This document shows, piece after piece, positions 8,123-16,440 of a DNA stretch of 56,133 bases. Source of the DNA: NIOZ-UU13 sp964653075. Lineage in GTDB: Bacteria > Planctomycetota > Phycisphaerae > Sedimentisphaerales > Anaerobacaceae. The stretch is from assembly GCA_964653075.1 (NCBI GenBank), contig CAZZAX010000019.1, positions 1 to 56,133 of the forward strand. The letters are read 5' to 3'. Position 1 is the first letter of the stretch; each line of letters opens with the position of its first letter. A program made the position numbers and the translations under genes. The notes beneath the pieces were generated by a model. That model worked only from the letters and a program-made list of their open reading frames with translations. It made no database searches and was not told the DNA's origin.

Positions 8123-8998
8123 ATGTCAAATCAAATACTAAAATTAGGTATTCCCGCGGGCAGTCTGCAAAAGGCGACAATCGAGCTTTTTGACAAGGCC
8201 GGGTTCCAAATCGCCGATTCCAAAAGAAGCTATTTGCCGCGTATAAATGACGAGCAAATTCGTCTTATCATGCTGCGAGCACAGGAGATGGGCAGATACG
8301 TGGCCGACGGAGTTATCGACGCCGGAATTACGGGGCACGACTGGATAATGGAAAATGATTGTGATGTGGTGGACGTATGTCAGCTTGCCTACAGTAAAGC
8401 TACGAGCAGCCCGGCCAAATGGGTATTGGCTGTTCCAGGTGAGTCGCAGGTTAAAAGCGCAAAAGATTTGGCCGGCGGTATAGTTGCGACCGAGCTGGTT
8501 AACGTAACAAAAAAATATTTCGCAGATCAGGATGTCAAGGTAAAGGTTGAGTTTAGCTGGGGTGCTACCGAGGTAAAAGCCCGGTTGGTTGATGCGATAG
8601 TGGAGCTTACCGAGACAGGTACGTCGCTGCGTGCGAACGACCTGAGAATAATCGACACCGTTATAACCTCCACTACAAGGTTTATCGCAAATAAGCAGGC
8701 GTGGGAGGACAAGTTCAAGCGGGAAAAAATAGAAAATATCTCCATACTGCTCAAAGCAGCAATCGAAGCCCGCAGCAAAGTCGGCCTTAAGATGAATATA
8801 AAGAAAGACAACTTAGAGGCGATATTGAAGATTTTGCCTGCTGAAAAAAGCCCGACTGTTTCATCTCTGGCCGATGCGGATTTTGTGGCGATAGAAGTGA
8901 TTGTCGATGATAAAATTGAACGCACGTTAGTACCGGCATTGAAGCGGGCCGGGGCATCGGGAATAATTACCTATCCTCTGAATAAGGTCTTACACTAA
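8123..8998 (+). CDS. hisG: ATP phosphoribosyltransferase, long form
   Basis: A 291-residue enzyme for the first step of histidine synthesis (ATP + PRPP to phosphoribosyl-ATP). Seen: LKLGIPAGSLQKATIELF at the start, the DAGITGHDW segment (~67-75), a PRPP-loop-like region with ELTETGTSLRANDLR (~166-180), and the ~75-residue C-terminal regulatory domain (from ~215) found in the long, hexameric, histidine-inhibited form that works without HisZ. No other his genes are in the window. ATG at 8123 follows a GAAAAAC tract. No clear terminator follows; 9001-9151 is a short convergent gap. Confidence 0.95.
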   Translation: MSNQILKLGIPAGSLQKATIELFDKAGFQIADSKRSYLPRINDEQIRLIMLRAQEMGRYVADGVIDAGITGHDWIMENDCDVVDVCQLAYSKATSSPAKWVLAVPGESQVKSAKDLAGGIVATELVNVTKKYFADQDVKVKVEFSWGATEVKARLVDAIVELTETGTSLRANDLRIIDTVITSTTRFIANKQAWEDKFKREKIENISILLKAAIEARSKVGLKMNIKKDNLEAILKILPAEKSPTVSSLADADFVAIEVIVDDKIERTLVPALKRAGASGIITYPLNKVLH

Positions 8999-9151
8999 GG
9001 CGCCATAAAAGTTAAGGCGAATAAAGCACGGCCTTATTTTGAAACTCAATGGCTGATTTGAGATTGTTTGTCCTTCGATTTCGCTAAGAGCTAAGGGCTT
9101 TTTGCCCCTGCACCGCCATAACCGCTGAATGTTACTTACTTCACACGCCCC

Positions 9152-11092
9152 TTAGTCAGTATCAGGCGGATTTATATATTTGAATTCAAAGAAGAAGCCG
9201 TCGGGCTTGCTGATGCCGTAAAAAGTGGATAAGCCAAAATACTTTTTCACCTCATCGAACTCGGGTAAAAGACTGAAATCGAACAACTGAAAACCTGCCT
9301 TTGCGAACATCATCTGTGGAAAAACAGAACCGGGCTTTACACCGACACCCATCTTGATGCTCGATTCCTTGTCCTTATTTTTCATTTGTTTGGTCAGATT
9401 GCGCATTTGGGACCAGACGTATTTACCCAAAGCTGTGTAGTTCTGTAAAGTGACCACCCCGGCAAGTGAAGGAACAGACGATTTGGCTATATTAAACCAA
9501 CGCGCGGAATCCACTGATACGTCTTGTGTGCTGTTCAAGGCACGAATGGCCTTCTCGACGGCGGATTCTTTGGAGAAAATCAGGTGTGTGTCGGTAACCG
9601 TAAAAGCATATTTCGGCATTTTTGGAATTTCCCGCCCGGCGGGATTCTGCATTGGTCTTCTTGGTGCGGATATCAAGCCCGGAAGAAAGCCCTGGAAGTC
9701 GAGTAAATATATAGTGTGTCCGAGCAGTTGCCGGCTGGCATCGGGATTATTGGCCGCTAATATTTTGCCGTGCAGCAGGGATAATGATTTTTCAAGAGCT
9801 CGGCGGTTTTGTATCGCTATCGCAATAAGTGATGTCGCCTCTGCGGTTGTATCGGCACCAGAGACAGGCTCGTTTATGCTCTGAGCGATAATAATTTGCG
9901 AGCCGAGGTGGTCGACAATACCGGCTTTTATCTGCACCGGCGGTTCGCCCTGCGGGCTGGCCGGTATGAGCGGCATATACATTATCGCAGCAAGCTGCGG
10001 CGAGAAGCTGCTTAGAATTTTGCCAAGCTCGCTGTAAGCTTTGTTGATATTCAAATTCACAAATGATACCGAATATGCCGCCTCTGGAATAAACCGCGGA
10101 GTTCTTAAAGGGGCCGATTCTATTTCGAGCATTTTGGAAACACCTTTCTTTTGGCCTCTTATTTTCAGGAAAGCTTTGCCAAAAGAAGACCTGGCGGATG
10201 CTGTCGGTAAGGCCCCCGGGCCAATTGAGCAGCCGAAAGATGTAACATTATCAAGGCCAAGGTTGCCTATTATTGTTTCTGCTTTAACGGCCTGTCGCGA
10301 CGTGGCCGTGACACGGCGGGCGGCATCGGCGTTTATTGTTGTTTCGATGATTTGCTTTATGTTCACAAAGCAGTTAATCTGTTCGGCATCCTGCAATTTA
10401 ACGGCTCTCATCGTTGTCGAATAGTCGGCCTCATCAGCTAATGTAGGGCTGCCGGCGCCTTTGATGTGCGCAATGACAAATTTCAAGACATCCGGATTTC
10501 CGGACACTATCAGACAATCTTCGATAAAACAAAAGTTAAAGGTCTTTGAAGATTTGCGGATTATGGTTGTGATATCGACACCACGGTAGTCTTCGGTTTT
10601 ACGGTGGTCACCATCTTCGACAGCTTGCCTGACTTTCTTATCCGCCGCTTCTTTTATTGTATTTATGTTCTGTCCCCACTGGATTATGAGCACAAGTGGC
10701 GGCTCATTGGCGTCTCTTAAACGCTCGTTAAAAACATAAGCAAGGGCTGCTCTGCCCTCGGGCGGCTTATCCACGCCGGCGAGTAACCCCAGAGACTTGT
10801 TCTTTCGCATTTGGGATTTTTCCCGCAATTTGGTTTTAAGGTCATCGAAAAAGGGCGCCATTGCCGGGTCTTTGTAGAGTTTGTAAAAGTTGGTGTCTTC
10901 GAACTGCTGTTTGAGGCGGCTCATATTTTGAACCTCAACCAACAGAACGGTTTCCGGCGGGAGCAGCTTCGCAGTCTCGGGAAGCGTCAGGGCACGGACA
11001 GGGGCCGGCAAAAATAATAGTAAGATAGCATAAGAGCAAAAAAGTATAATAGTAAAATGGGGCTTATGAAATATTTTCACAGGGTATTTCAT
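9152..11092 (-). CDS. Secreted DUF3352-like protein of unknown function
   Basis: 646 residues with an N-terminal signal peptide (hydrophobic at ~13-30, ending near APVRA). The mature start LPETAKLLPPETVLLVEVQN resembles the opening of DUF3352-type planctomycete envelope proteins ('PPDTLAYVEV...'), followed by a long alpha/beta region with no enzyme motif I can name. It is probably periplasmic or envelope-attached. AAAGGTG precedes the ATG at 11092. It lies 74 bp downstream of the HtrA-like protease on the same strand, so co-transcription is likely. The DUF assignment is tentative. Confidence 0.6.
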   Translation of the reverse strand: MKYPVKIFHKPHFTIILFCSYAILLLFLPAPVRALTLPETAKLLPPETVLLVEVQNMSRLKQQFEDTNFYKLYKDPAMAPFFDDLKTKLREKSQMRKNKSLGLLAGVDKPPEGRAALAYVFNERLRDANEPPLVLIIQWGQNINTIKEAADKKVRQAVEDGDHRKTEDYRGVDITTIIRKSSKTFNFCFIEDCLIVSGNPDVLKFVIAHIKGAGSPTLADEADYSTTMRAVKLQDAEQINCFVNIKQIIETTINADAARRVTATSRQAVKAETIIGNLGLDNVTSFGCSIGPGALPTASARSSFGKAFLKIRGQKKGVSKMLEIESAPLRTPRFIPEAAYSVSFVNLNINKAYSELGKILSSFSPQLAAIMYMPLIPASPQGEPPVQIKAGIVDHLGSQIIIAQSINEPVSGADTTAEATSLIAIAIQNRRALEKSLSLLHGKILAANNPDASRQLLGHTIYLLDFQGFLPGLISAPRRPMQNPAGREIPKMPKYAFTVTDTHLIFSKESAVEKAIRALNSTQDVSVDSARWFNIAKSSVPSLAGVVTLQNYTALGKYVWSQMRNLTKQMKNKDKESSIKMGVGVKPGSVFPQMMFAKAGFQLFDFSLLPEFDEVKKYFGLSTFYGISKPDGFFFEFKYINPPDTD

Positions 11093-11166
11093 TTTGGCAC
11101 CTTTCGCAAAATTAGCTGTCCCGGCGTGCCGGGATCAACTGCCGCCTTGGAGTAAATGTTCATTTA

Positions 11167-12399
11167 TTATTTAATCCCGCCTTGAAGGAATTTCGGCCTG
11201 GATTTATTTCGTCTTCGGTCCGGCTGGATATATCTGTAGCCGGTATTCGGATTGTCTTTATCATAGGTAAACGCGTCACGGTTATCTATGAAATGTTTAA
11301 CATAGTTGACGGGAATGGCGAAGCCGAGTCCGCCCAAAAATATATATCCCATATTAGTAACACCAATGACTTCTCCGGATAGATTAAATAACGGGCCTCC
11401 GGAATTTCCCGGATTGATATCGGCGTTAGTCTGGATATAGAGAAGCCCCTGGAAAGCTCTTTTTTGGGTGCTGATAACTCCGTTGGTAACTGTTCGTTCG
11501 AGCCCGAGCGGATTGCCAATGGTGAAAACCTGTTCACCTGTTTTGATGCGGCTTACATCTCCAAGGTGAACGAATTTGACCTTTACGTTCTTGTCCGCCC
11601 CGGCCGGGACAATCTTTAAAAGTGCCAGGTCAACAAAAGGATTAATCGCTTCGATTTTGACCTTTTTATATTTTTCTTTCTCGAAGCCGTTCTTTGCCCT
11701 GCGAAAGACGGTGACCTCGATTCTTGTTTCTTTCTCAATTACGTGATAGTTTGTTATAAGGTGTCCGTCTTCATTTATGAAAAAGCCCGAGCCTGAACCT
11801 GCGGGGCTTGAAACCAATACAACAGCCTCGGAGACCACCTCAACGCATTTTTCAATAGTCGTTGTCCCGAGATCTGCTGTCTTGTATAATTTATCGTCCT
11901 GTGCAGCCCCGGGCTTCCCCGAAGCATCTTTACTCGAATCGCCGATTTGTCCTGGCTCGGCATTATCAACCGTCATAGTCTCGGAGTATTCATATTCGAG
12001 TATCGTGTCCTTCGGAACCGCCAGGACCGTTATTCCGATGTCAATATAAATCTGGGTCTTCTTTTCAGCTAAGATATCCCCGGTTATAGTCTGACCTTCC
12101 TTAAGCACAATTCTGTCGGCAAAGCAAAAAGTACAGGATGACAGTAATATAAAGGCAAAAAGACATATACGATTTATGCATATATAATTTGAGTATTTAT
12201 TGGTTATGTTCCTAGAAGTGGTTTCAAAACTGCTTTCGTTGCGAGAACGAGCGATATTTTCTCTCGCAAGGCGGAGGTTCAAAATCGCCGCAGGCGTAGC
12301 CAAAGCTACGTCGAGGACGAATTTTGTGCCGACAACGACGCGAGAGGAAATTGCAGCCGTTCGTAGCGGAAATTGAGTTTTGAAATAGCTTCTAAGCAT
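11167..12399 (-). CDS. HtrA/DegP-like trypsin-fold serine protease without PDZ; 5' end made of a repeat element
   Basis: 410 codons from the ATG at 12399. Seen: triad His219 (ITNYHV), Asp257 (FVDLAL) and Ser333 (GNSGGPL), with GSGSGFFIN before the His and TIGNPLGL before the Ser, as in DegP-type S1C proteases. No PDZ domain follows. Residues ~96-140 (DRIVLKEGQTITGDIL and on) form a small separate domain. A signal peptide lies at ~72-94. Residues 1-65 are encoded entirely inside a 194-bp palindromic element, and there is no ATG, GTG or TTG between that element and the signal peptide. The native start may have been lost by insertion, and translation may now start inside the element, or the gene may be silent. 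Confidence 0.7.
   Translation of the reverse strand: MLRSYFKTQFPLRTAAISSRVVVGTKFVLDVALATPAAILNLRLARENIARSRNESSFETTSRNITNKYSNYICINRICLFAFILLSSCTFCFADRIVLKEGQTITGDILAEKKTQIYIDIGITVLAVPKDTILEYEYSETMTVDNAEPGQIGDSSKDASGKPGAAQDDKLYKTADLGTTTIEKCVEVVSEAVVLVSSPAGSGSGFFINEDGHLITNYHVIEKETRIEVTVFRRAKNGFEKEKYKKVKIEAINPFVDLALLKIVPAGADKNVKVKFVHLGDVSRIKTGEQVFTIGNPLGLERTVTNGVISTQKRAFQGLLYIQTNADINPGNSGGPLFNLSGEVIGVTNMGYIFLGGLGFAIPVNYVKHFIDNRDAFTYDKDNPNTGYRYIQPDRRRNKSRPKFLQGGIK
12206..12399. repeat. 194-bp imperfect palindrome (MITE/REP-like)
   Basis: The two halves are imperfect reverse complements around a centre at 12302/12303 (GTAGC CAAA GCTAC). Shared blocks on the two arms are TAGAAG.....TTTCAAAACT near the ends, TTT.CTCTCGC further in, then CAAAAT and GTAGC near the centre. 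Both ends read ATG outward-in (ATG at 12206, CAT at 12397-12399). It carries no transposase gene. It lies across the 5' end of the protease gene. Confidence 0.7.
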
Positions 12400-12727
12400 T
12401 TACCGCTCCCGGATTGATATTTTCTTCTAAACGTCAGCATTTTATAACAAACAGTAAAGCAATTTATTAACATTAAGTGTAAGCGTTATCCGTTTTTGAT
12501 GCAAACATAAAATATAGAGGCTGGTGAGTGCTTTCTTGCTTTTGAGTTTACCCCTGAGTTTATCCCCGAGTACTTCTCACTTGACTTGCAGCAGGGGAAT
12601 GTTAGCTCGCTTGATTTGGAGTTTACCCTCGGTTTTAGCTTACTTGCTCTTCTGCCGGGGGTCGGGGGCGACAGTAATAGAGCGGTAAAAACCATCATTC
12701 CTGCGAAACCTGCCCCTACCTTGTAAA
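12400..12727. other. Non-coding repeat-rich spacer
   Basis: No convincing gene. It holds strings of the form 'AGTTTACCC(C)...AGCTxxCTTGxTxxxx' and the first copy of a 78-bp repeat (12635-12712). AGCTCGCTTGATTTGGAG (part of a 24-bp identity, 12604-12627) recurs at 13401-13424. The AT-rich start (12400-12480) is the probable promoter region for the minus-strand protease, with only a weak TATAAA visible. Confidence 0.5.
12635..12712 (+). repeat. 78-bp direct repeat, copy 1
   Basis: Begins TTAGCTTACTTGCTCTTCTG and ends CATTCCTGCGAAACCTG. It matches 13472-13549 at about 76 of 78 positions (TAGAGC against TGGAGT) with no indels. The two copies flank the toxin-antitoxin pair. Confidence 0.8.
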
Positions 12728-12964
12728 TCAGCAGGATTTAGCCAACGAACGGCGAGATGCGCGGGCGGCTTGAATCTCATGAATGGCGTCATCGTTGAAG
12801 AAACGTGAGCCGCAAGAGTGGCACTTGTAGTGCCCAAGCTTCTTGACCGTCAGCCCATCCGCGAGTCGGCAAGTTTCCACGATGTGAATCATCTGAGTTT
12901 TTCCGCACTCCGGGCAAGGCAACACTTCAGATGTCAGTGCTTTTTTTCGATGAGATGAGGACAT
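12728..12964 (-). CDS. YgiT-type zinc-finger protein, likely antitoxin
   Basis: 78 residues from ATG 12964 (a TTG at 12976 is an alternative, but its GGA is too close). Seen: two knuckles, CPEC and, about 32 residues later, CHSC, the pattern of the YgiT-type / MqsA N-terminal zinc finger, then a short helical tail rich in Arg/Ala. It overlaps the end of the upstream gene by 38 bp. Family knowledge: YgiT-type fingers pair with small toxins, and toxin-first gene order is known for MqsRA and for DUF4258/YgiT pairs. No HTH DNA-binding domain is visible, so autoregulation is uncertain. Confidence 0.65.
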   Translation of the reverse strand: MSSSHRKKALTSEVLPCPECGKTQMIHIVETCRLADGLTVKKLGHYKCHSCGSRFFNDDAIHEIQAARASRRSLAKSC

Positions 12965-13238
12965 AAAAAACGTCAATTCCTTCTTTCTTCAATATCTTAC
13001 CTTTAGTGTAGATGGCGAGTCCGTCAAAGGTCAATCCCTTGATTATATAAAGTCTCTCGCTCCTTTTTGTCTTCGGATTGCGCGAACGCAACACTTTGAA
13101 TATTGCCGGTGCGTTCAGAATCGCTTCGTACACTAGTTCCGGCGTCAGTTCATCCCTCGCCATCTCGATTTCTGCCTTTTCAGTGAAAAGGACTCGACGC
13201 GAAACGACCAAACGCTTTATCCGAACTATAATATCCAT
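12927..13238 (-). CDS. DUF4258-type small protein, likely toxin
   Basis: 103 residues from ATG 13238 (a TTG at 13250 is possible). Seen: VLFTEKAEIEMARDELTPELVYEAILNAP, which follows the DUF4258 pattern (x-T-x-H-A-x-x-x-M-x-x-x-x-I-x-x-x-x-V-x-x-A-I), then the basic strand region ERLYIIKGLTFDGLAIYTKGKI. The usual His is Lys here. DUF4258 is a RelE/BECR-like fold often seen as the toxin beside YgiT zinc fingers. It precedes and overlaps the zinc-finger gene, so the two are translationally coupled. Confidence 0.6.
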   Translation of the reverse strand: MDIIVRIKRLVVSRRVLFTEKAEIEMARDELTPELVYEAILNAPAIFKVLRSRNPKTKRSERLYIIKGLTFDGLAIYTKGKILKKEGIDVFYVLISSKKSTDI

Positions 13239-14033
13239 AGCTTCTTTCAATATATTTTACTGCATCTCTCTGCCTGAATCAAATGAAAATGCTTGGCTTT
13301 ATCAAAATCACCTCTATGCAGAAAAATAGACAATCATCAATTTGTCCCCAAGGATTAGTCAATCATCAATAATCATTTGAAAGAGTTTACCCTCGATGTG
13401 AGCTCGCTTGATTTGGAGTTTACCCCCAGAGCTTGTCCCCGGTGTGTGCTTTCTTGCTTGTCTGCCGGGGGTTAGCTTACTTGCTCTTCTGCCGGGGGTC
13501 GGGGGCGACAGTAATGGAGTGGTAAAAACCATCATTCCTGCGAAACCTGTCCTGAGCATGGCCAAAGGAGCAATAATCCAAAAAATAATCAATCGAAAAT
13601 TCATTCAGGGGTGGCACGCTCAAACTCGTTTGGGCGTGGCTAAAATTGAAGAGTGGCGTCTTGCTCCAACCACTACTAATTCTAAATTCGCAATTCTAAA
13701 TTCTAAAACCGCCCATGCGGTTATTCTTATTTCTACCTGCGGTTCACTCTAATTTTAATCACTCCGGAATTTACCCCCGACATTAGCTCACTTGCTTTCC
13801 TGTCGGGGGTTTCATGACTACGTGATTGTTCGATGCTCATGCTGGCCGGAGCTTGTCCTCGGTGTGTGCCTGCTTGCTTGTCTGCCGGGGGGTAGAAATG
13901 CTCTTATATTTTTTTCTTTCCAATCTGAAATCTCTAATCTCCAATTTTCTAAAAATTCTTTTGATTTTTAATTTCCTTTCTGTTATCTTCTACCTATAAA
14001 GGCGTTAGGCGGACATCTTGAATAGTGCAGTGA
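13239..14033. other. Repeat-rich spacer without a gene
   Basis: Holds the second copy of the 78-bp repeat (13472-13549), a CTGTCCTGAGCATGGCCAAAGG motif (13547-13568) of the 'TCCTGAGC..GTCGAAGG' family, TTTTAATCACTCCGGAATTT (13753-13772; repeated at 15404-15423), CGATGCTCATGCTGGCC (13831-13847; repeated at 15444-15460) and CTTGTCTGCCGGGGG (seen at 13457 and 13873). No coding signal is convincing. The low-complexity AT stretch at 13895-13985 is empty. Confidence 0.5.
13472..13549 (+). repeat. 78-bp direct repeat, copy 2
   Basis: Near-identical to 12635-12712 (two substitutions). It is followed directly by a CCTGAGCATGGCCAAAGGAGC motif, which copy 1 lacks, so the two families are joined by chance or by nested insertion. 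Confidence 0.8.
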
Positions 14034-14207
14034 AATAAGAGACACAAAAATCGTCAATCGGAAATTGTAAATGCGAACGCTATACACGAATATGGCATTG
14101 TCGATGACTGGTACAAGTACTGCAACGGTGCGTTAAATGAAATCGCCATCGAGTGGTGTCGGGAAAACCGTATTGAGTTTGAAAAGAGACCACCATCGTT
14201 AATTTAA
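14034..14207 (+). pseudogene. Short coding-like frame without a start codon (gene remnant?)
   Basis: An open frame of 57 codons between stops. The part from ~14070 reads like a real protein (IHEYGIVDDWYKYC, then NEIAIEWCRENRIEF) with Glu, Trp and Cys placed as in a helical C-terminus. There is no ATG, GTG or TTG in frame. It ends 19 bp before the two-TM gene. It could be the tail of a decayed upstream gene of the same accessory unit. I do not recognise it. Confidence 0.3.
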
Positions 14208-14226
14208 GAAAGGAAGTTGAGGTAAA

Positions 14227-15129
14227 ATGAATATCCGAAAATGGATTATCGAGAATACGACTATGCTCTGTCTCCTCATGATAGCTATCGGTATCATAAT
14301 GATACTTGTAACTCAGAACCTTGAAGTGAGTATTTGGAAAAGTCTGTTGGAGTCACTTGGTATTCTGTTTACTACAATATTTTTCATTTCTTTTCTATAT
14401 GAAATGTTTATTGCGGAGAAACATTTCGAACAGTTTCGCGAGCTAATTCGTTCACAATTGGAATGTATGGATAATGTTCAAAGCGCGTGTGGTAGACTGG
14501 GAATTCGTGAGATTTTCGAAAGTCGGAACGATTTTGAAGCAAAGTATCCATTGTTCACCCTTTTTTCAAAAACGAAACAAAACAGTCGGATTCTTGTTGT
14601 CGGTAGAAGCATGTTCTTTTTCTTCAACAGAGGTGATGCAATTAAAAGAGCTCTTCAGAATGGGAGCAATATGCAGATTGCCTGTATCTCTCCTGCTGAG
14701 ATAAACGACGTACTAATAAAGGTATGTTATCTATGGGATTCGGATATTCAGTCTGCGATTCATGGAGTAAACGATCTACTACAGTGGATAGAGGAAAAGA
14801 AGCCTCAAGGAACCTTTGAGCTAAGGATTCACATGGCACCTTTGCCCGATAGCATCCTTTACGTTGAATCGGGAAATGGGAAACTAATGGCTTGGGATAT
14901 GACATTCGGCCGAGATACAAACCAGAAGCGAGTTTTTATTATTGAACCGGATGAGAGCAATATTGGAAGTGATCTACTGAAAAGATATGAAGCTGTTTGG
15001 GATTTGGGAAAGGTTTACGTAAAAGTTGAATCTAGCGGAAGGATCACGGTTAACAAGTTGAATGAACTTATAGATAATAAAAAAGGATCAATAATTCCCC
15101 GTCAACATAACCACAATTCTTTATTATGA
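14227..15129 (+). CDS. Two-TM membrane protein with a soluble C-terminal domain, function unknown
   Basis: 300 residues. Two membrane segments at ~12-30 and ~40-60 form a hairpin, then a ~230-residue cytoplasmic domain starting LGIREIFESRNDFE (~91-104). That 'G-I-x-x-I-F-x-S-R' opening followed by a strand RILVVGRSM (~122-130) and another strand MQIACISP (~149-156) is a layout I associate with DUF5919-like, degenerate phospholipase-D-like domains found in regulators and some defence genes. The assignment is tentative and no catalytic HKD motif is present. AGGAAGTTGAGG precedes the ATG. It stands alone between repeat arrays near a toxin-antitoxin pair, so recent acquisition is plausible. Confidence 0.6.
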   Translation: MNIRKWIIENTTMLCLLMIAIGIIMILVTQNLEVSIWKSLLESLGILFTTIFFISFLYEMFIAEKHFEQFRELIRSQLECMDNVQSACGRLGIREIFESRNDFEAKYPLFTLFSKTKQNSRILVVGRSMFFFFNRGDAIKRALQNGSNMQIACISPAEINDVLIKVCYLWDSDIQSAIHGVNDLLQWIEEKKPQGTFELRIHMAPLPDSILYVESGNGKLMAWDMTFGRDTNQKRVFIIEPDESNIGSDLLKRYEAVWDLGKVYVKVESSGRITVNKLNELIDNKKGSIIPRQHNHNSLL

Positions 15130-16129
15130 CACATTACTGTCTTTTCTGCTTCTATGCATGCTTTTTTGAATTTTGGTTATTAGAATTTGTTTCCACCGTC
15201 AGGTGTCCTCCGTGAGGAGTCTCGAGGACTGTAGAGGATTTCGATATCTGTACTTTGATTTTTCTCGACCATGCTGTCCTTCGGTCGAAATGCTACATAA
15301 CTGACGCATCTGCTTTGTGCTGACTGCGGCTCGGTACTGTTTTTATTTACTACGTCCTTCCATACAAATCGCTAATCGCATTTCTACCTTCGGTTCGCAC
15401 TTGTTTTAATCACTCCGGAATTTTATTCCTGCGTGATACTCTACGATGCTCATGCTGGCCTCAAGTAGAAATGCTACAAACTCTATCATTCTGAACATAG
15501 TAAAAAAAATCTTAAATCCGCTCAATACGCATCCCGCAATCCTGCCCTGAGCTTGTCCCTTAGGGACTTGTGCCCAAGGTGCGGAATCGAAGGGACACGA
15601 TACGAACCAAAATTCGCCCGATTTTCGCACAAAAACGCTGGTAATTTCCAACAAATTTCAATTTTTCTAAAAAAATTTTAACTCCCTTTCACACATCAAC
15701 TTACGAGCATCAGGTACACAGTTGGCAGTCAAGTAGATTTTCGGCTTTTTTTCTTTGATTTTCGTTTAATTATATGGTATAATACCCACCTGTTAGCCAG
15801 AAGGCTAACGTAACACGCCGGCAGGCAAAGTTCAGGCCAGAAAGCCAAGTCGAACTTGTCCCCGAACGTCGTAGTCGGGGATTAGCAAACCGTCAATAGT
15901 AAATAGAAAATCGTAAATAGTAAATCCGAAGGCGTGCAGGTACGTCTAATTATAGAGGGACTACTTTTTTCCCTCCTGAGGGCTTGGTCAAGATATTAAA
16001 CTGGAATTACAAACAAATGAAACCTCAATCGTTAAAAAAGCAGTAAAAAAATGAAAAAAGCATCTAAATCAAAGGAAAAATCGACAAAAAGTGTTAGCAT
16101 TTTTTATCGAAACAAAGCCAATTTATCTG
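15130..16129. other. Long spacer with interspersed repeats and an orphan promoter
   Basis: No gene that I accept. Contains repeats shared with 13239-14033 (15404-15423, 15444-15460), a CCTGCCCTGAGCTTGTCCC motif (15541-15599 with its follow-on), a strong promoter (15755-15783), the hairpin GTTAGCC/GGCTAAC (15792-15809), a CCCCGA/TCGGGG hairpin around 15860-15880, a TAAATAG/CGTAAATAG tract (15893-15925) and a GAGGGA/TCCCTC hairpin (15955-15975). Confidence 0.5.
15755..15783 (+). promoter_or_regulatory. Strong sigma70-type promoter with no gene directly downstream
   Basis: TTGATT (15755-15760), 17-bp spacer, perfect TATAAT (15778-15783). Start predicted ~15790, exactly where the GTTAGCC/GGCTAAC hairpin begins. 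The next accepted gene starts 840 bp later and has its own promoter, so this may drive a small RNA. Confidence 0.55.
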
Positions 16130-16365
16130 AGGATAAATTTGGCGCAAAGTATTTTTCTACAAGGATTTACGAAAGATTTCACCCGCTGCCTAAGCAAAAA
16201 AACGAACCCAATCAAACCCAATTCAAACCCAATACAAAGCCAATTGTCGAAAGGCCAAAAATGAACTTAAATGTCTTTCATACAAAGATATATAACGATT
16301 TTCATGCTTACCGGGGAATAAAAACAAACCCAATACAAAGCCAATTCAAACCCAACTGGAGCGAA
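16130..16365 (+). repeat. Two degenerate tandem units of an 'AACCCAAT..AAACCCAA' repeat
   Basis: Unit 1 (~16130-16255) and unit 2 (~16256-16365) share the order: a 'TTT(C)TACAA(G/A)GAT(T/A)TA(C/T)' stretch, a 'GATTTCA / GATTTTCATGC' stretch, then AACCCAAT-x-AAA-x-CCAATTCAAACCCAA. The frame 16051-16644 runs through it, giving a peptide with repeated QxQFKPN, but this is repeat sequence and I do not call it a gene. Confidence 0.6.
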
Positions 16366-16373
16366 GCGCAAGT

Positions 16374-16440
16374 CCTGCCTGCCCTGAGCCTGACGAAGGG
16401 AGCGGAGCGTCTTGTCCTGAGTTATACCGAAGGAGTCGAA
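16374..16440 (+). repeat. 'CCTGAGC..GACGAAGGG' interspersed repeat, two adjacent copies
   Basis: CCTGCCCTGAGCCTGACGAAGG (16375-16398) and TTGTCCTGAGTTATACCGAAGG (16412-16433) are two copies of the short motif also found at 13547 and 15541. It is a dispersed short repeat, four copies within 3 kb. Confidence 0.6.
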
